From: Anthopleura xanthogrammica
Lineage: Eukaryota; Cnidaria; Anthozoa; Actiniaria; Actiniidae
Length of the DNA: 64,000 bases
Direction: 5' to 3'
Assembly (NCBI GenBank): GCA_964019055.1
Contig: OZ025224.1
Span: 3,168,376-3,232,375, forward strand
Part shown: positions 15,324-27,300 of the stretch, one piece after another
How the letters are laid out: each line of letters starts with the position of its first letter
Numbering within the stretch: position 1 is the stretch's first letter
Program-made: the position numbers and the translations under genes
Notes under the pieces: generated by a model
The model's input: the letters and a program-made list of their open reading frames with translations, nothing else
Databases searched by the model: none
Told to the model about the DNA's origin: nothing

Positions 15324-18300
15324 TTCCTTCCTTCCTTCCTTCTTTCTTAATCTATCAGTTATTCATTCATTCATCCATCCATCCAACCATTCTTTCTTGT
15401 TTTGCCTTGTTTTTTGTTTTTTTATGTTCTTTTTTTCGCTTCTTAAATTTTTCTTTTCCGTTTTTTTTTTTTTAACTATAAACCAGGAATAACTGTAAAG
15501 TACTTACTTCGTCGCTTGCAGAAAAAAATTATAAGGAGAATGAGAAGGATGATAATCAACGATACTATGACCAGCCCAACTACCATAATGATATACATCG
15601 TGAATGGAGTTTCTGAAAAACAAGAGATTATTATGAGATATCCTGAGCTACACTTAATTGAACATTTGAATAAATGTCGCGCATTTTGATACATAAAAAA
15701 GCTATGTTTCTTGAGTTTAAAAAAATCCCTTAAATGAGAAATGAGACAGACCTCAAGAGGTCAAATCAAATCTCGAACTCTAGCTATACTCACGCAGGAA
15801 TCATCAAATATGTTAAGAAAAACATTTTGTTTTTATTTGATGGGCTAACTAAGGATCTTTAAACTCTGCCGACCGAGTTATGCCTGGTACCGGTTACCAA
15901 TAGCAAATGTTCAAAATGTATGGGGATATATATAAGTTTGGAGCTATGAATATAAGTATAAGTTTGATATATAAGTTTATTATGATAGGTACTTACTTTC
16001 TTTTGTAGGTACGAGAGTTCCAGCAGGAACTGAAATAAAACGATAAAATATATATAATTATAAATAAATAAATAATATACACCTGATTGCAAAAATGTTG
16101 TCACAGGAAAATAAACTTTAAAAAAATTAAAAATAACAAAATAACAAATAGGAATTAATTAAAGATGGCGACTTAATTTAACCTGTTAACGTTTTTGATA
16201 AAGTCCATGAGACGGAGTCTCACATAGAGGAGCTTTCTAGTCGAGAACAAGAAACTTCCTGTTTTCTAAACGTAGTTTAGAAGACAGTCTTGTATTAACG
16301 TGTAACACCTCTTTTGAAACGTTTGCCTCACAACAGGAATCGACACCAGTTTCAGAAATAAGTTTCAGTATGTAACATTGCCTTTGTAATGGAAGAAATT
16401 ATCATTAATGGCTATGAGTAAATCAATTAAATAAAATGAAAACAACTGCTTTTGTGTTGGTCTTGAATCTTAAGAAAAATCTATTAAATTTGCCATTTTT
16501 AATTAATTCCTATTTGTTATTTTGTTATTTTTTATTTTTATAAGGTTTATTTTTCTATGACAACATTTTTGCAATCAGGTGTATATATATATAATAAGAA
16601 TTAACTTACGAGATTTTACAAGGTAATATTAAGCTAAAACTGACTGACAAAACTACGTGCACCTCGGAGATTTAACATTGCTTTAATGCAGTAAATATGT
16701 TGCAATTGCCTCTCCAAACCGAAGCACTCGCAAATCGCATTTCCAAGTGCCTACATTTCAAACTATTTAGGGAAGTGATAGCATTTCTCCATACCCACTG
16801 ACCTCTAACAAAAATCCCCCCCACACACACTCACACTCATTGACAATTTATCCTCCGCGGTCCCTGAACTAAACGTGGTTTGAGCACTTTTCGTTTTTAT
16901 GCGACCACGACAACTTCTAGAGGTCTGAGTTGTTACCACTCGAGTTACGTACTTTGCTTTGTGATCTTAGCACCAAGTGGATGGTTGGGGTCGAGTGTGT
17001 AGTTTCCAATCGTTCCAGAGTTAATTTCCTGCTGAAGTCCATCGATGAATACTTGCGCTTCTTGTTGTGAGGTTGCGTTAACAAAGAGATCGTACTCCAC
17101 GATCACACTTCCTTTTCTGTATCAAGAATAGCAGATATCAGAGTTATACTCCATTGCTTTCAAACAATTGCTTCAAGTCGTGGCATTTGGGTCAGTTTCT
17201 ATACATTTACTGTGTTTTTGGCCCAAAGGTTTCGAGCCAATAAACTGCATACCAAGATTAAAATTGATGAGACATTGCTTTGCCCGTCATTTGGGTACGG
17301 ATTCAAGCTTTACACATGCAATATTATTACTTACCGCAATCGACGAATAATCATTCTCCGTGCCATAGCTCCTCTTTTACCTCTCCTCTTCCTCAAACCT
17401 TGCATACACTGGGAAAAAAAGCATTATAAACTTAACTTTTGGAAAATATAGAAACAAAATGATGTTTATTTTCAATTCACAGGTTGGTGGTAACTGTTGA
17501 TGAGGATATATGATGTGAATGATGGCAATGATTATATGACGGTGGTAATGAATGATGGTGGAAGGTACATGGTGGTGATGATGATGAGCGCGATTATAAT
17601 GATGATGATATTCAATTGCATGCTCGTGATGATGATTGCGGTGGTAAGTAACGATGATGATGTTAGAGAGAATGATGGCGATGGTGATGGTAATATACAT
17701 CTTGCGACATAGCCACATTATACCCATTTTCAAAATTAAGCCACCCAAAGTTAGCACGGGCCGAGTTAAAAGAAACTCCCGCTCAACCAATCAGAGACAG
17801 CCGTTCTCACGCCTGTAATGACCAAGGTATTTGAGAAAATGCTGTTCAATCAATACGTTTGAGTTTGTTTTCCAACCTGATCTTCAAAGTTATCGATTTG
17901 TTGAGTGTCATCTAAATCTAGGAATAACTATTGCCACCTATTTCTTCAAGATCATCGTATTTGAGCGTAGCCATCTTTATAGCAACATGTGAAAATGACT
18001 GTTGAGTCAACGGAATTCAGTCTTCATCGCTCGCTATCGGCATAAATTAACTCGGCCCGTCGTAACTTTGATTTACGCAAGCCAAGATTCCAGACAACTG
18101 GAGCTCTCAAAGTCGCGTAATTTCATTTTGAAAATAGGTGTAAACATTCTCTGAAGCAGCCAAGTAAATTTACTCACCCAGTTTTTAAAATTCTTCCTGA
18201 ATTTTTTGCCCTTTTCTGATTTTTCATCTTTGACTTCCTCGTACTTAACAATGATATTCATTTCGTGAGTTATCCTAGTTTCAACCCGGATTTTCACTGA

Positions 18301-21300
18301 AAAAAAAATTAGATATAGGTATATAATTAACACAATGCATGTAATTTTCAAGGAGTTGAAGATAGACCTTATTTGTTTTCCCATTACAGACCACGTGTCA
18401 TTGTCTTGAGAATAAGATTCGTTGTTTGAGGTGTACCCATATTCATGTGTCTTGTCGTGCGCAACCGTTAGATAAAGAAATAATACACTTGAGAATGCAA
18501 CGTTGTATGTAAAAACTATTGCACTAGCTCTCAATCGTCTTAATTCACTGAATTCGTTATCAGCATCTGCATAGTTTCAAATTGCGAAATTTCATACGAC
18601 AGGGAGGAAGGAACCAGGGAAGAAGGAGAAAGAAAAGAAGCAGGGAAAGCAACATGCTTTTTTGTCAATCTAATATTGTGTCAGAATTTCCTGACATCCA
18701 TAAGCGTATTTGGACAAAGAATAGATAACTCACTCATTTTGGCAGTAATCTCGGGTTCTGTTGGTGTGGCCGTTGTAGATTGTGCCGATGATGCTGTTGT
18801 TGTGGCTAATGGTATAAGAGCAACATTATTATGTATAGTTCTATAGTATATATTGTAAAAGCCATTTCATCTTTTCAACTGAGTGTAATTATATATCGAG
18901 TTACGTACCTTGGTTTGTGATGTTAGCACCAAGTGGATGGTTGGGGTCGACTGTGTAGTTTCCAATCGTTCCAGAGTTAATTTGCAGCTGAACTTCATTG
19001 ATGAATTGCTGCGCTTCTTGTTGTGAGGTTGCGTTAACAAAGAGATCGTACTGCACGATCACACCGCTGTTTCCTTCTCTGTATCAAGAATAACAAGAAA
19101 AGTAAAGTATAGGTCAGTTCTGATGATAAGACATCTGGTCTCAAGTCATTGCCTTGCCCGTCATTTGGGTACCGATTCAAGCTTCACACATGCAATATTA
19201 TTACTCACCGAAATCCACGAATAATCATTGCCCATGCCATAGCTCCTCTCTCACCTGTCCTGTTCCTCAGAAGTTTCATAAACTACAAAAAAAAGAAAAA
19301 CATTACAAACTTAACGGCTCGAGTCCCCTGGAATTTTGACACCAATCAGTTGTATTGAACAAGTTATTTTAGAAAATGCCGTTTGTTTTCCAACCTGACC
19401 TTCAACGTTATCGATTTGTTGAGTTTCTTCTAAATCTAGGAATAACTATTGGCACTTATTTCTTCTAGATCATCGTATTTGAGCGTAGCCATGTTTATAG
19501 CAACATGTGAAAATGACTGTTGAGTCAACGGAATTCAGTCTTCATCGCTCGCTATCGGAATAAATTAACTCGGCCCGTCGTAACTTTGATTTACGCAAGC
19601 CAAGATTCCAGACAACTGGAGCTCTCAAAGTCGCGTAATTTCATTTTGAAAATGGGTGTAAACATTCTCTGAAGCAGCCAAGTAAATTTACTCACCGAGT
19701 TTTCAAAGTTGTTCCTTAAGTTTTTGGCCTTTTCTGAATTTTCATCTTTGACTTCCTCGTACACAATACTGACATTGCCAACGCCAATTATCCTAGTTTC
19801 AAATCGGATTTTCACTGAAAAAAAATGAGATATAGGTATATAATTAACACAATGTCATTTTCAAGAGATTCAAAATCAACCATATTCGTTGTAGTGCAAT
19901 GTTTTCCCATTACAGACAGACCACGTGTCATTCTATTGAGAATAAGATTCCTTGTTTGAGGTGTATCCATATTCATGTGTCTTCTCGTGCGGAACCGTTA
20001 GATAAAGCAATAATACACTTGGGAATTCAACCTTGTATGTAAAAGCTATTGCAGTAGCTCTAAATCGTCTTAATTCACTGAATTCGTTATCAGCATCTGC
20101 ATAGTTTCAAAATGCGAAATTTCATACTACAGGGAGGAAGGAACAAGGGAAGAAGGAGAAAGAAAAGAAGCAGGGAAAGCAACATGCTTTGTTGTCAATC
20201 TAATATTGTGTCAGAATTTCCTGACATCCATAAGCGTATTTGGACAAAGAATAGATAACTCACTCATTTTGGCAGTAATCTCGGGTTCTGTAGTTGGTGT
20301 GGCCGTTGTAGATTGTGCAGATGATGCTGTTGTTGTGGCTAATGGTATAAGAGCAACATTATTATGTATAGTTCTATAGTATATATTGTAAAAGCCATTT
20401 CATCTTTTCAACTGAGTGTAATTATATATCGAGTTACGTACCTTGGTTTGTGATGTTAGCACCAAGTGGATGGTTGGGGTCGACTGTGTAGTTTCCAATC
20501 GTTCCAGAGTTAATTTGCTGCTGAACTTCATTGATGAATTGCTGCGCTTCTTGTTGTGAGGTTGCGTTAACAAAGAGATCGTACTGCACGATCACACCGC
20601 TGTTTCCATCTCTGTATCAAGAATAACAAGAAAAGTAAAGCATAGGTCAGTTCTGATGATAAGACATCTGGTCTCAAGTCATTGCCTTGCCCGTCATTTG
20701 GGTACCGATTCAAGCTTCACACATGCAATATTATTACTCACCGAAATCCACGAATGATCATTGCCCATGCCATAACTCCTCTTTCACCTGTCCTGTTCCT
20801 CAGACGTTTCATAAACTGAAAAAAAACAAAAAAACATTACAAACTTAACGGCTCGAGTCCTCTGGAATTTTGACACCAATCAGTTGTATTGAACAAGTTA
20901 TTTTAGAAAATGCCGTTTGTTTTCCAACCTGACCTTCAACGTTATCGATTTGTTGAGTTTCTTCTAAATCTAGGAATAACTATTGGCACTTATTTCTTCT
21001 AGATCATCGTATTTGAGCGTAGCCATGTTTATAGCAACATGTGAAAATGACTGTTGAGTCAACGGAATTCAGTCTTCATCGCTCGCTATCGGAATAAATT
21101 AAGTCGGCCCGTCGTAACTTTGATTTACGCAAGCCAAGATTCCAGACAACTGGAGCTCTCAAAGTCGCGTAATTTCATTTTGAAAATGGGTGTAAACATT
21201 CTCTGAAGCAGCCAAGTAAATTTACTCACCGAGTTTTCAAAGTTGTTCCTTAAGTTTATGGCCTTTTCTGAATTTTCATCTTTGACTTCCTCGTACACAA

Positions 21301-24300
21301 TACTGACATTGCCAACGCCAATTATCCTAGTTTCAAATCGGATTTTCACTGAAAAAAAATGAGATATAGGTATATAATTAACACAATGTCATTTTCAAGA
21401 AATTCAAAATCAACCATATTCGTTGTAGTGCAATGTTTTCCCATTACAGACAGACCACGTGTCATTCTATTGAGAATAAGATTCCTTGTTTGAGGTGTAT
21501 CCATATTCATGTGTCTTCTCGTGCGGAACCGTTAGATAAAGCAATAATACACTTGGGAATTCAACCTTGTATGTAAAAGCTATTGCACTAGCTCTAAATC
21601 GTCTTAATTCACTGAATTCGTTATCAGCATCTGCATAGTTTCAAAATGCGAAATTTCATACTACAGGGAGGAAGGAACAAGGGAAGAAGGAGAAAGAAAA
21701 GAAGCAGGGAAAGCAACATGCTTTGTTGTGAATCTAATATTGTGTCAGAATTTCCTGACATCCATAAGCGTATTTGGACAAAGAATAGATAACTCACTCA
21801 TTTTGGCAGTAATCTCGGGTTCTGTAGTTGGTGTGGCCGTTGTAGATTGTGCAGATGATGCTGTTGTTGTGGCTAATGGTATAAGAGCAACATTATTATG
21901 TATAGTTCTATAGTATATATTGTAAAAGCCATTTCATCTTTTCAACTGAGTGTAATTATATATCGAGTTACGTACCTTGGTTTGTGATGTTAGCACCAAG
22001 TGGATGGTTGGGGTCGACTGTGTAGTTTCCAATCGTTCCAGAGTTAATTTGCTGCTGAACTTCATTGATGAATTGCTGCGCTTCTTGTTGTGAGGTTGCG
22101 TTAACAAAGAGATCGTACTGCACGATCACACCGCTGTTTCCATCTCTGTATCAAGAATAACAAGAAAAGTAAAGCATAGGTCAGTTCTGATGATAAGACA
22201 TCTGGTCTCAAGTCATTGCCTTGCCCGTCATTTGGGTACCGATTCAAGCTTCACACATGCAATATTATTACTCACCGAAATCCACGAATGATCATTGCCC
22301 ATGCCATAACTCCTCTTTCACCTGTCCTGTTCCTCAGACGTTTCATAAACTGAAAAAAAACAAAAAAACATTACAAACTTAACGGCTCGAGTCCTCTGGA
22401 ATTTTGACACCAATCAGTTGTATTGAACAAGTTATTTTAGAAAATGCCGTTTGTTTTCCAACCTGACCTTCAACGTTATCGATTTGTTGAGTTTCTTCTA
22501 AATCTAGGAATAACTATTGGCACTTATTTCTTCTAGATCATCGTATTTGAGCGTAGCCATGTTTATAGCAACATGTGAAAATGACTGTTGAGTCAACGGA
22601 ATTCAGTCTTCATCGCTCGCTATCGGAATAAATTAAGTCGGCCCGTCGTAACTTTGATTTACGCAAGCCAAGATTCCAGACAACTGGAGCTCTCAAAGTC
22701 GCGTAATTTCATTTTGAAAATGGGTGTAAACATTCTCTGAAGCAGCCAAGTAAATTTACTCACCGAGTTTTCAAAGTTGTTCCTTAAGTTTATGGCCTTT
22801 TCTGAATTTTCATCTTTGACTTCCTCGTACACAATACTGACATTGCCAACGCCAATTATCCTAGTTTCAAATCGGATTTTCACTGAAAAAAAATGAGATA
22901 TAGGTATATAATTAACACAATGTCATTTTCAAGAAATTCAAAATCAACCATATTCGTTGTAGTGCAATGTTTTCCCATTACAGACAGACCACGTGTCATT
23001 CTATTGAGAATAAGATTCCTTGTTTGAGGTGTATCCATATTCATGTGTCTTCTCGTGCGGAACCGTTAGATAAAGCAATAATACACTTGGGAATTCAACC
23101 TTGTATGTAAAAGCTATTGCACTAGCTCTAAATCGTCTTAATTCACTGAATTCGTTATCAGCATCTGCATAGTTTCAAAATGCGAAATTTCATACTACAG
23201 GGAGGAAGGAACAAGGGAAGAAGGAGAAAGAAAAGAAGCAGGGAAAGCAACATGCTTTGTTGTCAATCTAATATTGTGTCAGAATTTCCTGACATCCATA
23301 AGCGTATTTGGACAAAGAATAGATAACTCACTCATTTTGGCAGTAATCTCGGGTTCTGTAGTTGGTGTGGCCGTTGTAGATTGTGCAGATGATGCTGTTG
23401 TTGTGGCTAATGGTATAAGAGCAACATTATTATGTATAGTTCTATAGTATATATTGTAAAAGCCATTTCATCTTTTCAACTGAGTGTAATTATATATCGA
23501 GTTACGTACCTTGGTTTGTGATGTTAGCACCAAGTGGATGGTTGGGGTCGACTGTGTAGTTTCCAATCGTTCCAGAGTTAATTTGCTGCTGAACTTCATT
23601 GATGAATTGCTGCGCTTCTTGTTGTGAGGTTGCGTTAACAAAGAGATCGTACTGCACGATCACACCGCTGTTTCCATCTCTGTATCAAGAATAACAAGAA
23701 AAGTAAAGCATAGGTCAGTTCTGATGATAAGACATCTGGTCTCAAGTCATTGCCTTGCCCGTCATTTGGGTACCGATTCAAGCTTCACACATGCAATATT
23801 ATTACTCACCGAAATCCACGAATGATCATTGCCCATGCCATAACTCCTCTTTCACCTGTCCTGTTCCTCAGACGTTTCATAAACTGAAAAAAAACAAAAA
23901 AACATTACAAACTTAACGGCTCGAGTCCTCTGGAATTTTGACACCAATCAGTTGTATTGAACAAGTTATTTTAGAAAATGCCGTTTGTTTTCCAACCTGA
24001 CCTTCAACGTTATCGATTTGTTGAGTTTCTTCTAAATCTAGGAATAACTATTGGCACTTATTTCTTCTAGATCATCGTATTTGAGCGTAGCCATGTTTAT
24101 AGCAACATGTGAAAATGACTGTTGAGTCAACGGAATTCAGTCTTCATCGCTCGCTATCGGCATAAATTAACTCGGCCCGTCGTAACTTTGATTTACGCAA
24201 GCCAAGATTCCAGACAACTGGAGCTCTCAAAGTCGCGTAATTTCATTTTGAAAATGGGTGTAAACATTCTCTGAAGCAGCCAAGTAAATTTACTCACCGA

Positions 24301-27300
24301 GTTTTCAAAGTTGTTCCTTAAGTTTATGGCCTTTTCTGAATTTTCATCTTTGACTTCCTCGTACACAATACTGACATTGCCAACGCCAATTATCCTAGTT
24401 TCAAATCGGATTTTCACTGAAAAAAAATGAGATATAGGTATATAATTAACACAATGTCATTTTCAAGAAATTCAAAATCAACCATATTCGTTGTAGTGCA
24501 ATGTTTTCCCATTACAGACCACGTGTCATTGTCTTGAGAATAAGATTCTTTGTTTGAGGTGTACCCATATTCATGTGTCTTGTCGTGCGGAACCGTTAGA
24601 TAAAGAAATAATACACTTGGGAATGCAACATTGTATGTAAAAGCTATTGCACTAGCTCTAAATCGTCTTAATTCACTGAATTCGTTATCAGCATCTGCAT
24701 AGTTTCAAAATGCGAAATTTCATACTACAGGGAGGAAGGAACCAGGGGAGAAGGAGAAAGAAAAGAAGCAGGGAAAGCAACATGCTTTGTTGTGAATCTA
24801 ATATTGTGTCAGAATTTCCTGACATCCATAAGCGTATTTGGACAAAGAATAGATAACTCACTCATTTTGGCAGTAATCTCGGGTTCTGTAGTTGGTGTGG
24901 CCGTTGTAGATTGTGCCGATGATGCTGTTGTTGTGGCTAATGGTATAAGAGCAACATTATTATGTATAGTTCTATAGTATATATTGTAAAAGCCATTTCA
25001 TCTTTTCAACTGAGTGTAATTATATATCGAGTTACATACCTTGGTTTGTGATGTTAGCACCAAGTGGATGGTTGGGGTCGACTGTGTAGTTTCCAATCGT
25101 TCCAGAGTTAATTTGCTGCTGAACTTCATTGATGAATTGCTGCGCTTCTTGTTGTGAGGTTGCGTTAACAAAGAGATCGTACTCCACGATCACACCGCTG
25201 TTTCCTTCTCTGTATCAAGAATAACAAGAAAAGTAAAGTATAGGTCAGTTCTGATGATAAGACATCTGGTCTCAAGTCATTGCCTTGCCCGTCATTTGGG
25301 TACCGATTCAAGCTTCACGCATGCAATATTATTACTCACCGAAATCCACGAATAATCATTGCCCATGCCATAGCTCCTCTCTCACCTGTCCTGTTCCTCA
25401 GACGTTTCATAAACTGAAAAAAAACAACATTATAAACTTAACGGCTCGAGTCGTCTGGAATTTTGACACCAATCAGTTGTATTGAACAAGTTATTTTAGA
25501 AAATGCCGTTTGTTTTCAAACCTGACCTTCAACGTTATCGATTTGTTGAGTTTCTTCTAAATCTAGGAATAACTATTGGCACTTATTTCTTCTAGATCAT
25601 CGTATTTGAGCGTAGCCATGTTTATAGCAACATGTGAAAATGACTGTTGAGTCAACGGAATTCAGTCTTCATCGCTCACTATCGGCATAAATTAACTCGG
25701 CCCGTCGTAACTTTGATTTACGCAAGCCAAGATTCCAGACAACTGGAGCTCTCAAAGTCGCGTAATTTCATTTTGAAAATGGGTGTAAACATTCTCTGAA
25801 GCAGCCAAGTAAATTTACTCACCGAGTTTTCAAAGTTGTTCCTTAAGTTTTTGGCCTTTTCTGAATTTTCATCTTTGACTTCCTCGTACACAATACTGAC
25901 ATTGCCAACGCCAATTATCCTAGTTTCAAATCGGATTTTCACTGAAAAAAAATGAGATATAGGTATATAATTAACACAATGTCATTTTCAAGGAATTCAA
26001 AATCAACCATATTCGTTGTAGTGCAATGTTTTCCCATTACAGACCACGTGTCATTCTCTTGAGAATAAGATTCCTTGTTTGAGGTGTATCCATATTCATG
26101 TGTCTTCTCGTGCGGAACCGTTAGATAAAGCAATAATACACTTGGGAATGCAACCTTGTATGTAAAAGCTATTGCACTAGCTCTAAATCATCTTAATTCA
26201 CTATAAATGCGAAATTTCATACGACAGGGAGGAAGGAACCAGGGAAGAAGGAGAAAGAAAAGAAGCAGGGAAAGCAACATGCTTTGTTGTCAATCTAATA
26301 TTGTGTCAGAATTTCCTGACATCCATAAGCGTATTTGGACAAACAATAGATAACTCACTCATTTTGGCAGTAATCTCGGGTTCTGTAGTTGGTGTGGCCG
26401 TTGTAGATTGTGCAGATGATGCTGTTGTGGCTAATGGTATATGAGCAACATTATTATGTATAGTTCTATAATATATATATATATATATTGTAAAAGCCAT
26501 TTCATCTTTTCAACTGAGTGTAATTATATATCGAGTTACGTACCTTGGTTTGTGATGTTAGCACCAAGTGGATGTTTGGGGTCGACTGTGTAGTTTCCAA
26601 TCGTTCCAGAGTTAATTTGCTGCTGAACTTCATTGATGAATTGCTGCGCTTCTTGTTGTGAGGTTGCGTTAACAAAGAGATCGTACTCCACGATCACACC
26701 GCTGTTTCCTTCTCTGTATCAAGAATAACAAGAAAAGTAAAGTATAGGTCAGTTCTGATGATAAGACATCTGGTCTCAAGTCATTGCCTTGCCCGTCATT
26801 TGGGTACCGATTCAAGCTTCACACATGCAATATTATTACTCACCGAAATCCACGAATAATCATTGCCCATGCCATAGCTCCTCTTTCACCTGTCCTGTTC
26901 CTCAGACGTTTCATAAACTGAAAAAAAACGGGAAAAAAACATTATAAACTTAACGGCTCGAGTCCTCTGGAATTTTGACACCAATCAGTTGTATTGAACA
27001 AGTTATTTTAGAAAATGCCGTTTGTTTTCCAACCTGACCTTCAACGTTATCGATTTGTTGAGTTTCTTCTCAATCTAGGAATAACTATTGGCACTTATTT
27101 CTTCTAGATCATCGTATTTGAGCGTAGCCATGTTTATATCAACATGTGAAAATGACTGTTGAGTCAACGGAATTCAGTCTTCATCGCTCGCTATCGGCAT
27201 AAATTAACTCGGCCCGTCGTAACTTTGATTTACGCAAGCCAAGATTCCAGACAACTGGAGCTCTCAAAGTCGCGTAATTTCATTTTGAAAATGGGTGTAA

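Noticed and set aside
19154..19339. Repeated plus-strand frames of about 61-69 codons beginning MPVIWVPIQ or MPCPSFGYR
   Set aside because: They are antisense to the SEA-mid exon and its introns. They vary in length with intron indels, while the minus-strand exons stay in phase.
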